In this document: piece by piece, positions 12,065 through 24,764 of the stretch
Layout of the letters: each line of letters begins with the position of its first letter
How positions within the stretch are numbered: the first letter of the stretch is position 1
Origin: Eumeta japonica
Taxonomy: Eukaryota; Arthropoda; Insecta; Lepidoptera; Psychidae
Length of the DNA stretch: 64,000 bases
Assembly: GCA_005406025.1 (NCBI GenBank)
Contig: BGZK01001265.1
Coordinates: 62,001 to 126,000 of the forward strand
Direction: 5' to 3'
The notes under the pieces: generated by a model
Seen by the model: only the letters and a program-made list of their open reading frames with translations
Database searches by the model: none
Told to the model about the DNA's origin: nothing
Position numbers and translations under genes: made by a program

Positions 12065-14585
12065 TATTTTTAAATATGCCCTATTTTAGTTGGTATTAAG
12101 ATTTTTATGCGTAATTTATGATGTCGTAACAAAACCTACAATTACTGATCAAACTACTAGTTTCACTAGTAAGGGTAACTTGTCAAGTTGTAAGTATTGC
12201 AGTTTGATAAACATCAACCACCAATTAAAATATTGTCCTTTTTCCGAACACAAACTTTAGATTATAGAAACTACGCTGAAAATCTACTCGGTCAGCTGGT
12301 CCTGTTTTGGAGCACGCCAAACATATTTAAGCATTTTAATTAGCCTATCTAATCTTTTTAATCTATGATGTGACCGTCTTAATGTATTCAAACCATAACT
12401 ATTACAACATAGGCAGTTCTTATATATAGTTAAATACAATAGAGGGCATATGAAGCTTGAATTAGGTATTCCCTATTTCTAAAGTACGCATGACATTTAT
12501 GAGAGACACATTAAAACTATACCTCTAAGTTTTGCATATACATAATGAAACACGTGTAATAAGTAAATAGAATTTAATTGAGAATTTTATAAAGCACAAA
12601 AATAACGTTTACAACTAAACGAACAGTTAAATACGTATAAAATTCATTTAGTTAAATTTATTAGAATGCAATTTACAAACCATATTAAAAAAAAACTCTT
12701 TCATAAATTATCTTTATTTTACTGTGATACTTCTCATAATAGATGCTTGAATTTTGTTTAGTTGAATACAGGTAAATTGTTTTGTATTTTATGTACATTA
12801 CAGTTGGTTATTGTTATAAATACAGAGACAGCGGTAAAATATTACGTTCCTATTTATGTGAGCAGCAAAAGGCGTTCAGTGGTGCTGTCGAGACGAGACC
12901 GCGGTTTAAATATAACATTACACAGACAGAGTTACCCGTTCAAAACACGTCATAAGTTTCCCCTAGGGGAACAGAAATGGTATAGAGTGGTTCTGAAAAG
13001 TTTTTATTAAATAAAGTTTGATAAAAAAAATATTATAATAAATGATTTATCATAAAGGATTTGGATTCAACTATAGACAATAATAATATGTATAACTGCT
13101 TTCAACCGAAGTTTTAAGGTGTTATTTGTTAATCAAAATAGTTAGAGATTATATGAATAAACGGGAAAAAAAATAATTATAATTTTTTCGTAGTGTGTAG
13201 ATGAAACATATGCATAAGTAAGCCGCAGATGCTACTCGATGATTTTAGTAAGTTTCTTCTTCAGAGTAACAGCGGTATGCTTCCAACACCCATTTGCAAT
13301 AAATAACCGCTATCTGTTAAATTTAAAAACTAAACGTATCAAAATAAAAATTGTTTTAAATTCATAACTGACGGTTGATTAAGCTAATCTTATAAATATT
13401 TTTGGTACTAAATTTATTTCTTTACGTTGAACGCCATGTTAAAGTCCTAGAATCAATATTGGTGCTCTGTCATTTTCAATCTCTTTATATTTATACACAA
13501 ATTAAGATTGGATTAATAACATGTTAAGCTTCCTATATTATTGCAAATTAAAAAAGATATTATTTGTTTTACAAACTAAAGTTTCATTGTTATTATAATA
13601 GAAATTAAGTTAATGTTCACTGTAAATAGCTTAGATTATTCATGTCCTATTATAAATCCTAATTAAAATTGTTTACACAGATCATTAAATGGATCTTTGT
13701 AAACATTTTAATTAGGAGAAAATAAAAGGTCCTAAGATTAAAACATAGATTTAAAGACGGGTTGATATGAGATAATAAAAAAATTGTGTTTTAATCTATT
13801 ATGCCTTTGAATTCGTGTCTGAGAACTTCTACCTTACTTAACTCGGAACTTACAAATAATTTTCCTAAATCATCTCCATAGTTTCTCCCGTTCCAAATAA
13901 ACTTTATGCTTTAGTAAGGAGTGCTTTCGGTGCATTGTAGTGCGGGACAATTGACGTGAGCCGCGTCTAACTTTGACTGAGATTTTATTGTGTACCTAAT
14001 GTGCGCCGAGTAATTAGGTTTTAGGTAGATTTCTATAACAAGATTCGTACGTGAAGAACTGAAACGTAATTAATGTTAATTCATTTAATTCAGAATTAAC
14101 CTTACATTATTACAAATCGGTTTTTAAGTTTTATTTAATATCTATTATTAAATATATAAAAAGTTCACTATTTGTAGAGAAATTTAGTAATAATGATTTC
14201 TATATAATTACGTATTACACTTTTTTGAAAAATTTTTAAAAATTTTGAGTAAGTATTATTGTAGATTATTTTAGCTGTTTATTTGTTTTTAATTCAGTGT
14301 GTCATTAATTTTTGTACATTAAGAATGTACCTGTTATTAGCGACAATTTGATAACGGATTACCACGTTTATTTGATAGTTGGAGAGCGTATTTAATCCAC
14401 GCGTGGTACTTACTGGAGTGTCGGGTTGAGATTATGTAATATATTTCATTTCCTAACATAACACAATGGTGTGCACTAAAGATGATTTTAAACTGTAGAC
14501 ACAACCACTCTATACTTATCTATACTCGGCTAACCAGGCGACTTTATCTGCCAAAAAATCACATTTTATACACCTTGAAATCAAG
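12065..14585. other. AT-rich, no confident gene
   Basis: Mostly very AT-rich. It holds one weak candidate terminal exon at about 12804-13010, described under findings. Nothing else is recognisable. Confidence 0.5.
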
Positions 14586-14589
14586 TTAT

Positions 14590-14880
14590 GGAGCACTTTC
14601 ACCTACAAAGAGACGCGCGCGGGCGGCGCGTCTCCGCTTAAACAAAGGGGCCGTAACATTTTATTGCGTCGAATAAACCGCGAGATAGTCCCGAAGAAAG
14701 ATGCAATTAAAGGGGTGAAGATAACGCGCCAGGATTCTCGCTTCATGATTCCCACAAACAAGCGGTTCCGTTTCTGGTCGAGTTTCGCGGCTAAGGAGCG
14801 GCGCTGAGGGCACCTATTCTAATTTTGTCGTTTAATATGATAATCCGCTTTCCTGTCTGCGGCCTTGCCGTATTTCTTTC
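14590..14880. other. GC-rich island, candidate regulatory element
   Basis: CpG-rich block (GACGCGCGCGGGCGGCGCGTC near 14611-14632, which is itself close to an inverted repeat) continuing through 'cgcggctaaggagcggcgctg'. The long minus frame 14791-15174 overlaps its edge and has no domain. It is interpreted as non-coding. Confidence 0.35.
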
Positions 14881-14884
14881 CGAA

Positions 14885-15450
14885 GGGCTGTTTATTACTC
14901 TTGTACTGTTACAGTCTAATATTGCATGTCTAATGCATCCAATCAAAATATAAAAACAACATTCTAAAAATGTGTCTCCACACGCTGAAGCGTTATGATC
15001 AATTTTTTCGAACGTCCTAAAAGAAGTATAACTTAAAAAGTAAACTTGAACTGACTTTATTATAATTAAATCGTTGTATTTTATTTTGTAGAGGAAAAAA
15101 ACACGCTGTGATTCAGCTTTAAATATATTTACGTCAGTATTTTCATGCAAATGTTTCGAGTAAAAGAAAATCAAAAGAGAACGTGACTAAAAATTTTAAA
15201 ACATAAGGAGTCATGCTTTTTGATCCTTGTCATAAATTAGCGTTAAGATATATATATGTGTAAATAAAGTTCCAAAAGTTTCTGTAACAAAATAACTTGT
15301 TTATTGACTTTAAATTTTATAGTAATTTTCCTATTACAAATAATTCTAAAGGTATGCTAATTATAAAGTAATCTATAAAGTTGTGGAAGGAAACAGACAT
15401 TTAAATATTTGCGCAACATTTTCAAATACTAAATAAAATAAATTTAAAAA
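14885..15450. other. AT-rich, no gene seen
   Basis: It contains only part of the 127-codon minus frame, the longest frame in the window. That frame is low in conserved-looking residues and resembles nothing that I know. Confidence 0.5.
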
Positions 15451-16139
15451 TCGGCCGAGAGCATGTCGGACCACGCTCAGTGTAGGGTTCCGAAGCCGTT
15501 ACTAAAAAGAAATGGACTATAGATGAAAAAAAAAACTACGTTGTTATACTTTTTTTCATGTTACCCGCATATAATAGGTACAAGTACACCTACAACTAGA
15601 AATAAGTAGGTATGTCAACTATTACTCTGAAACTAATGTAAACTAAAGTATACCAAGAAAAGAGCGTATCTCCATGGCATTCACGTCCTTTTGTTGTGAA
15701 GCGCAGTTTATCGGCAATAACTCAAAAACAGTATATCTGCTCATCTTCAATATAATTTTCGTTAAAAGTACTTATTAAACGTTATCTTAGTAACTCCTTC
15801 ATAATTTTTGGTCATTCAGTTACAAAAATAAAGGGGAATACAATTTTTTAAAAGAACTATCAAAATATGTGCCATATGTTGATATTTGCTATAATTTTTT
15901 TGCTTCTATTATATGTATGAAGTGTCCCCCCTTCCCCTAGAAATATTAATTTTTGTTATTGAACTACCAAACTAAGTAACGGCTTATACAAGACACCTAT
16001 GCTCCGAATTTCATCAATATCTATCTTATAGTTTTAAGTAAAATGCCTGTAGCACACGAACGGACAAACGGGCAGACGGACGGACATGACGAAACTATGA
16101 GGGTTCCGTTTTTGCCATTTTGGCTCGGAGCTCTAAAAA
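15451..16139 (+). mobile_element. Lepidopteran ~690-bp dispersed repeat, full-length-looking copy
   Basis: Begins with 'tcggccgagagcatgtcgga...agggttccg' and ends with 'gacggacggacatgacgaaa...agggttccgtttttgccatttt', the two ends of a repeat that I recall from many lepidopteran genomes. Its interior aligns along its length with the reverse complement of 37018-37690: shared blocks include 'gcgcagttt', 'ataactcaaaaac', 'ctagaaatatt' and 'gaactaccaaactaagtaacggctta'. It has no open frame and is therefore non-autonomous; the mobilising enzyme is unknown to me. Confidence 0.7.
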
Positions 16140-16242
16140 CAACCTATCGTTATTGGCACTAGAGGTAGTCACTCGAGACACTTCTAGTGGTGATCTGAAG
16201 CCAGTGATAGTACAAAGTCGAATACAAACGATAAGTGTAATT

Positions 16243-16295
16243 TGGCGGCGGGCGCGGGCGGCGGGCGGCGGGCGGGCGGCGCCGCCGTCCAGGCG
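16243..16295 (+). repeat. GGC/GGGC-rich tract
   Basis: A run of GGCGGCGGGCGC-type units including four or more closely spaced G-runs on the plus strand. It could form a G-quadruplex. A similar tract is at 53364-53391. Confidence 0.8.
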
Positions 16296-16339
16296 CGTGC
16301 TCGCACCCATTACGGTTGCGCTACTTCATTAACTTGCAC

Positions 16340-18000
16340 CGACTCCTTATCATTCTCTATTTATCTCTCTGTTTGCACTCCCCACGCGATTCTGTAGCTC
16401 GTGTATTTGAGTGACGAACTGTATTAAGGTTTAAATTGGAATGTGACATCGAGCGAGCCTTGAGATGTTCCAGTTTTGATGTATGGTTGTATTAAGTACA
16501 TTTGCGTGTCGTTGTCGCATGGTTTAGTTCGCCAAATGGCCACTGATTTAGGATGCCGCATGTCTGGAAGCTTGTCCTGATAGTTTAATGTCTTGTTTAT
16601 TAGAGTCATAATTAAAATATTGTTTTCCGTGTGACAGATTATTAAAATAACAATGCCATATCGTGCCGATATTTATACTTAATATAAAGTATAATATGCT
16701 CATTATGTGAGAAAAACAATATCTATCTACAAAATTTATATGAGAAAGTACCTGAAAAAATAACTTAATTAAATAATATATAAGTAAACTTAATTAGAAT
16801 CTAAAATAATATAAAATGTATATGACAAATCTCTATATCGATATTCTGTGATTCTTCATTAATATTTTATATTTCTTAGAAATAAAATAATAGAAAGTAT
16901 GAAAGTACCTAAACTTGAACAGAAGAAACAAAGTATTTCTTTTAAATAGTGAAAAAATTTAATGTTAAAATAAAAAAGTCTTCATAATAATGAATATAAC
17001 ACATGAATATAATGGTGTTGAAACAACTTTTATAATTTTACCATAATTATTATATATAGTCCTACTAAAGTCAATGTTCAGTAAAAATTAAAAGTTTAAA
17101 ATGTTTTCATGAGTAATAAGCCGTATGTACGACGTTCAAAGCTAACGGTTTAAAATTAATAGGATTTTGTGTCGAGTAAAATGTTTTAACTTCGTATTTT
17201 ATTGTTTTTAAAGAATGAAACAGCAACCTTAAGACGGCTTCGTTATAGTTTTAAGGGTCGGTTGCATTTATCGATGTCATTTTCTTTTGGACAATTCATA
17301 ACTTTTGAATTGTCTTATTTAAATTAAGCGGAACTTCAATTACTGTTAAAAGGGTCAGGTATTTTGAGATCTGAGATTTTTTCCTCTATGCATGAGCTTG
17401 TTTTATACATAATTCTATTTTAATACGGGGAAGTTACATTTAAATTTATGTGTTTAGCAATGGATCGCATTGAGATAACTTCATATTGTATTGCATATTG
17501 CTACCCAAGATAAGTCTGACGTGAATGAAAATTAAAAATTGGGAATTAACATTTTAAATATTATAATTAGTGCTTGGAAAATTAATAGAGCTGTAATATA
17601 TCTATAAAATGTGACTATGCCGAGTACTTCTGACTTTTAAATAATAGATGCATAAGGTTCAAATTATAGGTGCAGTTTTTCGTTAAGAGGAAAACCGGAC
17701 AAGTATGAGTAGGATTCGTGCTATGAGAGTTCCATACAAAAGTATTTATTAACCTTTTTTTTTCTGCAAGAGAAAATTTCAAATTATTAAACTTTTCAAT
17801 TTTTATAAAATTCCTATTTTTACAACGGGAAGTTTAAAAAAATCTCCCATAGGACTGTCTACATCACAGTCGGTGCAAATGTTAGTTTGTGATTGGAGTT
17901 TTTTCAATGTCTCATCACTATAAATCAACAGTTTCCGAATTTTTCTCTTCGCTTGTCAGTTAAGTCAGCATGCGAGTATCAAAATATGTGACGAATAGCC
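16340..18000. other. AT-rich, no gene seen
   Basis: No frame with a recognisable motif. Long A/T-dominated stretch from 16610 to 17200. Confidence 0.6.
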
Positions 18001-18004
18001 ACAT

Positions 18005-18336
18005 ATATTTTGATCGCATTCACTCAGAAGCCTGAGTTTTTAATACCACAAAAGAACCGAAAACCTTATTACTTCACGTTATTTTCTACTTCTATTCTAT
18101 CTCTATCCGCTCTTGAGAAAGAGTATCTTAAGGACAGACAAAGAAAGAGGCAAAGAGGCAGGCGGGCTGATAGACAAATGGACGGGAAACAAAAAAAAAA
18201 ACGGTTCGTTCTTTTTTTACAACTACGGAGCCCGAGGATAGAGATAGCACGAATCATCCCCACTTTCGGTTTCAGCCTACCAAAAACAGTTGGGTATTTG
18301 ACGAACCTCATCATCAGGGTGCGTATTCGGCTCTAA
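18005..18336. other. Open frames on both strands, function unknown
   Basis: A 108-codon plus frame (18010-18336) and an 81-codon minus frame (18069-18314) overlap. The plus translation is basic with a KDRQRKRQRGRR run arising from a purine-rich tract, and the minus one contains a leucine/cysteine-rich run. Neither has a recognisable domain or splice context. The purine tract explains the open frames, so coding is unlikely. Confidence 0.3.
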
Positions 18337-18530
18337 ATTTTCAGGCCGCCGCCGGGCTGACTTGCGACATCGCCGTAATTATTAGCGCCGTCCGGAAATT
18401 ATAGTTTTCATTCCCGTCGACAGCTTCGGAGTGTTTTTTCATGGTGGAACCTTTTCGCCGGAGGCGGCGTTAATTTCCGCCGTTAATTATTGCGTGCAGT
18501 GTTAAAATTCCGAGTGCCGCTGTAACGTAC
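18337..18530. other. GC-rich island with TAATT motifs, candidate enhancer
   Basis: It contains CAGGCCGCCGCCGGGC, GTAATTATTAGCGCCG and GGCGGCGTTAATTTCCGCCGTTAATTATT: CpG-rich stretches alternating with homeodomain-like cores. No credible coding frame. Regulatory role inferred from composition only. Confidence 0.42.
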
Positions 18531-18539
18531 AAAGTATGG

Positions 18540-18955
18540 GGTTTCGGTAAATTCGTTAATAGCCTATTTATAATTATTATAAGATATAAGTATAAGCGAT
18601 ATTCGCGTACTCAAAGTTCTCTTAATTAGTGACCGAATACGATTTGGATCAAGTAAAGGCAGACTATGATGCCTTTATACAATCAAATGTACAATCTTAA
18701 AAACAATTCCATTGTACAAATTATATATACATATCCATATGACTATAAATATCTGATTTAAGAGCGAGAAAATGGTCAAAAAATTAAGATATTTATTTAG
18801 TGTTTTTCTTAATAATTTCATGTGATATAGTCATTCTGTGGTCAACTTGGATGAAACACGAAAATAAATCTGCTCGACCTGTGAGACATCATGTTCTCAC
18901 AGAATACATACGTGAAGTAACCAGCTTCGGCTATTGCGTTCGGTACAGTGGGCGA
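18540..18955. other. AT-rich, no gene seen
   Basis: Nothing recognised. Confidence 0.6.
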
Positions 18956-18959
18956 GAGT

Positions 18960-19171
18960 TCCGGTGGCCCACTCCCCACTCTCCCACCGTCAGATGTCCT
19001 ATTTCTTCCAAAACATTTCGGTGACCCACTCCCTCCTCCATCAAATTCTCTATTCCCATTTAAAAGGCCGGCAACTTACTAGTGACTTCTCTGGAGTTGC
19101 ATAAGTGGCGGTGATCACCTACTCTTCGGTGGCTGTTATGATCGTTTGGCCTGTTAGGTGCAATAAAAAAA
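18960..19171 (+). mobile_element. Lepidopteran SINE-like repeat, copy 1
   Basis: A pyrimidine-rich part (ccactccccactctccc, ccactccctcctcc) is followed by the core 'aggccggcaac...tgacttctctggagttgc' and by 'ggcggtgatcacct', then a short A-run. The same order recurs at 44520-44735. I recall this core as one of the commonest lepidopteran short repeats. There are no flanking duplications that I can establish by eye. Confidence 0.65.
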
Positions 19172-19635
19172 CTTTCTTCGAAAACAAACTGCTTCGATAT
19201 TAGTTTTATTTTTCTCTTAACAAATTTATTACACCTATTTCGGGTTTTTAAACCGGCGATGATAAAGGTACAAAGTATATTGTCTTTTTCTATAATTTTT
19301 TGCAAACACAAAAAAATCGTGATTTGTATTTAAAATACATAATAAACTTCTATGACTATGCTGAATATATATTATCTTTTGAAAGCGCTTAATTTAAGGA
19401 AATACTACTTAGCTTGCACGTCTTTATTCACTTAATCCAATAATTAAAGGCTCACTCTATCGAATACGTCAACTGCAGTCAAAGTTAAATTATCCGAAAT
19501 TTATTGCAATGAAACTTAAATGCAATCCTCAAATACTTAGAATCTCATTTCGTACAAAAATAGCGACTTGGATAAAATTATTATCTATGACATTTCACAT
19601 TTCGCAGGTACAGCCAACGGAATAGGCGAATCAAG
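19172..19635. other. AT-rich, no gene seen
   Basis: Nothing recognised apart from a chance minus frame overlapping the preceding repeat. Confidence 0.55.
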
Positions 19636-19639
19636 CGAT

Positions 19640-19990
19640 CATAGCAATTAATGCATTATGATATCCCGGGCCCCTAAAAGGGTTCAGTCCGCGACGTGGG
19701 ATTCCATTAATTTTAATCGACGCAATCGCTTCAAAAATGCTCGCATTAAATCAATTACATTCCACCGCTGCGGCAACAATTTGTGCGCTCTTTGGGGCAA
19801 TAACGTTAATACTGGGCGGGCGGACGCCCATTGTTCCTGCGGGCGCTGATAATAAAATTTTATCAAACAACCCCGATTTCGCCCTCCGATCGTGGACGCG
19901 AACGGAGGCTGTACGGCTGCGAGCGAAGGTTGTAGGTTATCGTTTGGCGCGTTCGAAACGTTGTCTGTTGCAGCTTTATTATGGGGATTT
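19640..19990. other. GC-rich island, strong candidate regulatory element
   Basis: About 350 bp combining GGGCGGGCGGACGCCC and CCCTCCGATCGTGGACGCG with ATTAATTTTAATCG and GCATTAAATCAATTA. Three overlapping frames of 63-109 codons on both strands reflect the GC content; none shows a domain. The plus frame reads LNQLHSTAAATICALFGA, which is hydrophobic but not family-specific. Confidence 0.4.
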
Positions 19991-19999
19991 ATAGTTTGG

Positions 20000-22050
20000 G
20001 TGAAAAATGTCACTTAATCGATCGATGGAACTATAAATTTTTGCGAAATATAATAATATATTTTGGAATTCTATGAACTTTAAATTCCATTACGTAAAAA
20101 GTCCACTAGAAGCTAAAAATGTACGCGTTTAAGTAAATGTATGATGTTAAGGAATAATTCATTGTGATTTAATAATTTATTTTTTTCGGTAATTACTTAG
20201 TATTGTGATCACACGTGACAAAGAATTGAGAAGAAATATCTACGCTGCGAAAATTCTGCACAAACAATATATCAAAATACTCAAATCTTTACAATTGCAG
20301 TCTATAAACTAAGAATAAGGTATATGTTAATATAAAAACGGTTTTATTTATTTTAGTAATACATTATATATTTTTTTGTAATATGTATCAGATCTTCGAT
20401 TACCAAGAGTTGTTATATTACAGTGTAATCTTTTACTTGTTTCATATTTTATATTTTTAATGTTTAATCTTAAAATTAGGTATTCAATTTTCCTGAAGAA
20501 ATAGGGACCATACACGCCAGAGTTTTGCTTTTAAATGTATTTATTGTGTATTTGGTAGACGGTAACGATAGGAAGTACATTTACAACATCATGGTGGTAC
20601 ATGGCTGATGTGTTCGTAGACTTTGAGAACGAGGTGGAAGTTTATGTCACTTGTAAAAGATGTTTAATTGTATTGAACTCCATAAATTATTGCTTAAATT
20701 TAAACATTATTGTCTTACTATAATCTAATCTAATCTGTTTACTTATCCTTTTGTAAAAGTAAAGTCATCACCGTAGAAGACTCAAAGAAATAAATAAATA
20801 GATTCTTGTCTAAAGCGAACAAAAGCAACTGGTACATATATAAAATAATGAGTTTAAAAAAAAAACTAATTTTACCGAATTGTGTTTAAATTTTAAATTA
20901 CTATAACTTTTTACAAGCAATCGTGTTATTTTTTTAATTTAAATTTATAATTATCTAAATAAATACAAGATAATAAATGAGTTGAACTTATCAAATTCTT
21001 TGCTCTTTTTTTGAACTTTTTATATCATCCTCAAGCTTACAGTTGCTCTAATTTTCATGATAGTAATAAAAGTCAAGACATAATTTCGGTGTAAAATTTA
21101 GTGCTCTACAGCTTTTATTCAATATTGTTTATAGCTTGTAGCACTTTACACAATCATAATTTATATTTCATTCTCTAGGATTTGGAAAAATGATTTCCAA
21201 GTAATTTATATTAAAAATTCGGCAACTGATCTAAAAGTATATTAATGTATATCTATAATAAAACTGTTGATCAAGCGCATATTTGTATTAAATAAATTTA
21301 CTAAAAACTCGTTTTAGTCGACGTAGAAAGAGTAATAAAATACAAAAACTTCATTTTTCAATTTTTCGACAGTCTGAACAAGTTAATGTCTAAAACTATT
21401 GAAGGTATTTTGATGGAATATTCATAGAGAAATGGTTAAGTTTGAAGCAACATATACCTTTTATTTCATCGAAATCAGATACCAAGCATACAATTACAAA
21501 TTCCATAAATAAATTGATACAAATAAACTTATAAAAAGCAACAATAAAACACTAACCACATCGTCTCGTGACAATATAGTGTGACATAATACTAACCTTT
21601 GTTAAGCGAGCTTATGTTATTCTATTAATTTCAATTTTGTCAAATGGTAAAGTAAATTTTATAATGTTAATAAAATAATATACGTAAAAATACGTATTTC
21701 ATTTATAATTGTCTAGTTCGACTTTAAACACTAGACACATCGGTATAATATATGAGGCTTAAGCCATATTTATTTTTAACGATTTACACAAGTAGAAATT
21801 TTAAACAATACCCGCTCCATGAATTTATACCCGGCTTAACAAAGTAAACAACAATTATCTTACACGTTCTTTCGGTTGGAAAAACTGACACAATTAATGG
21901 ATTTCGTGAAGCGAAAAATCGGTTTTAACCCAAATTGTCCTGTGGGACACGCAAAAGGGCAGCTTAGATAATTTTCAAAAGGCCAGGCCCTTTGTTAAAG
22001 CTGACATTATATGTAAGTATATAAGCATTTGGAAATGGAGACGTTAATCT
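20000..22050. other. AT-rich, no gene seen
   Basis: Very AT-rich with no frame of 60 codons. No recognised repeat except short homopolymers. Confidence 0.65.
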
Positions 22051-22053
22051 TTT

Positions 22054-22150
22054 TTAGGGTTCCGTATATCAGATGACAAAATCGAACCCTTATAGGATCA
22101 GTTTCGGGTTTGTCTGCCGGTGTAATAGCCTGTCACAGCTTGTTGTTACC
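22054..22150 (-). mobile_element. Fragment of the 'agggttccg' dispersed repeat
   Basis: 'tttttagggttccgtatatc...cgaacccttataggatcagtttcgg' and 'gtctgccggtgtaatag' match the end of the 15451-16139 and 37018-37690 family in the orientation of the latter. Only about 100 bp are recognisable. Confidence 0.5.
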
Positions 22151-22154
22151 TCTG

Positions 22155-23090
22155 AATGTACTGAACGGAGACAGCTGCGATTTGATACGTAATAGGAATA
22201 CGCGAATCAATGACGAACGTATACAATAAATAAATCTTATTTTGAGGGCTAATTAAGGACGCCATTTAAAACGTTAAAAAAAAAGTGCATCCGGTAGCAT
22301 ATCAAATGCAATAAAAGTAAATATGAATAAATCTAACAAATACAGGTAAATTAAAAAATGTATTTCCCTCATTTTGGGAACTACTAAAATTAAGAAAATA
22401 TGATGTATAGCACCTCACTTTTAATTTATAGGAAAACTTAAACCAAGTTCTAAGTCGTAAAATCTGAAATAGTCACGAAGAGAAAATATATTGCTTAATT
22501 TCACTGAAAACTAATGCGATTTCTAGTAAAGAACACGACCCGTGCGAATTCAACTCACACTTAGCTGATTTTTTATTGCCCGAATTCTGATGTATACATA
22601 GTTACGCTTAAAGTGTATAATATTGAATGTGATTTGGAAAAAAATATTAATAAATATGATTTTGTCTTGTGCAAGATGCCACTTAACAGATCCATTAAAC
22701 GGAAAGGAATTTAGAAAAACTGAAAGCCGTTTAACAGTTCTATAATAGACATGTATAGAAATTCTAGTGCAAGATAAATAAGCATCAGGAATTTCAAATG
22801 TTAGCCATGTACATAAACATATGAATATTTGAACATTGGAGCAGAGAAACGACTGTCAAATATTTATTATATGTGTACATCGTAATACATGATATCAACT
22901 ATTCTAATTGTTTCCATGCAAATCCAGAGCACACTCGATAGTGAAATAATGTACAAAACGTTGACTGACATTTTAAAATGCAAAATGTACTTGTAATTAG
23001 ATAAAAACTCAATTCTATATAATATTATATTTCGCCCCATTTTGGCGAACGATAAAAATCGTCTATGAGAAAAAAAAAAAGGTAAACTTT
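22155..23090. other. AT-rich, no gene seen
   Basis: Nothing recognised. Confidence 0.6.
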
Positions 23091-23094
23091 TACG

Positions 23095-23425
23095 AATTCA
23101 CAACATTCCCCACTAGCCCCCGCCCGCCGCTATGACTTTGATATTTTCGGGGGCATTAATTAAAAAATTATAAAGCTTCCTCCGCACGCGGCGTACCCCC
23201 ATCGCCGCCTCCTTTGTTCGCGTCGACAAAGCGTTTGCATTGTGGAAGAAAGATAAATATACAAACACAGGTAATTGTGCGAGCTTTTATTGAGTTGTTA
23301 TTTGATTTGGGAACTTCGCGTCCGGCCGTTCTCATTGTAATGGCTTTTTGACATTTGTAATTATATCGTCGGGGCGGGAATTGATTTTGTATGGAAATGA
23401 GCGGCGTGCTCGTTGTGTTTATTAC
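23095..23425. other. GC-rich island, candidate regulatory element
   Basis: About 330 bp with 'ctagcccccgcccgccg', 'cgcacgcggcgtaccccc', 'cttttattgag' and 'aggtaattgtg': CpG-rich words mixed with TAATT and TTTATTG (Hox/caudal-like) cores. The minus frame 23168-23488 has no recognisable domain. Confidence 0.4.
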
Positions 23426-23429
23426 GCCT

Positions 23430-24530
23430 ATTTTTAAAATGATTTGAAATTTTGGCTCGTTTGGAACGTACATAACGAAAGAAAACAATTATGATATAAT
23501 TGTAAAGAGTTAATTATCTCATTATTTATATGTTTGTGTAGGTTAGCGACTACGTGAAAATGGTGAACCGTTCCCGATAGTTTTTGAGAGGAAGCTAAAG
23601 AAATATTCAAGGTTATTGTCAAAAATTTCTATTCGACACGTAATACATGTACGTTCTTTTGTAGTGGGCCCTAATCCTAAAATTTACCTTCTTTTAAAAT
23701 TACGTGTTTTGCGTTAAGTATTCAAATCAATATTTATTACAACATTATGCGGAGCTTGTATTAGATACCCATTTCTAACATCCGTCAAATTACACCGAGT
23801 TCTAGAGAAGGCTTCGGGCAAAAGGCGAAGTTTTAGATCTATTTCTATTTAAACCATAAGAATAGATCAAAATATAAGTGGGTTCTTGAAGTAGAAAATT
23901 TTGGTTGTGACAAAACCAGTCCATTTTACAATCGCTTTTTTCCGTACGTTTGCAGCTTGCTTATCGAGCTGCTGCGCCTGACCACAAAAAACCGTTGTTC
24001 AAAGACCCAAAGTTAGTGTCCCCTTTTAGTAACATCGAAAGATATAAATATATTGCAAGTGATATCCTGTAATAAACAGTAAAACAATCAATATTTTAAA
24101 TTCGCATTGTTTCGGCATTTCATCATATCGGAACACAAGTATAAATTAAAGTCCATGAACTCGACTGTCAATTTATATCTAGGAATTGTAAAGGATATAT
24201 TTAAGTTGTGGATTGTCGTAATTCGTATTGTTAAATTCAATTAAATTAATACAAACAAATTAGTAAATGTGACCATTTAAATAACTAAACTGAGACACAA
24301 AACACACATTATTTTGGAGACAGTTTCTTCAAACATTAAAAACGTTCAAAATTCTAATGTTTCCTTTGTCAGTCGCTTTTTCCATGGCTCTTTCGAATTG
24401 TTAGATGTCATCAATTATATTATTGATAACATCTAACGCAAGGTGCAATAAACGCTAAAATTACAACTTATAAAATATGCTATAAGTTAACTGCGAGATA
24501 TCTATAGCTTGATACTTAAAAAAATGTTAC
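23430..24530. other. AT-rich, one hairpin, no gene seen
   Basis: It contains an inverted repeat at 24400-24415 and 24422-24437, 16 bp with one mismatch and a six-base loop. Otherwise nothing recognised. Confidence 0.55.
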
Positions 24531-24534
24531 CTTC

Positions 24535-24760
24535 AAAAAACCAAAAGCGCAAGATCGCGACGAGCCCCGCTGAAACAAAAGGCTCCCTGTAACGGCGCGG
24601 TAATTATGATTGAGCGCGGCCTGTAAAAATACCTCCGCATTGTTCCACATAATTACGGTTTGTGGTCCCGAAGGAGGCGCCTCGCAAGTCATCCCGATAC
24701 ATTTTTGTATCACGTCTGAGTAGAAAGGGATGCTGCGCGAGTCGGCGTAATGTGAATTAA
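24535..24760. other. GC-rich island, candidate regulatory element
   Basis: It contains GTAACGGCGCGGTAATTATG, CATAATTACGG, TTTGTGGT (RUNX-like) and AAGGAGGCGCCTCG in a 220-bp block. The 65-codon minus frame is not convincing as protein. Interpretation by composition only. Confidence 0.4.
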
Positions 24761-24764
24761 GTGT

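Noticed and set aside
14791..15174. 127-codon minus frame, the longest in the window
   Set aside because: AT-driven composition, no domain, no splice context, and it runs out of a GC-rich island.
18010..18336. 108-codon plus frame with a basic run
   Set aside because: The basic run comes from a purine tract, and the opposite strand is equally open.
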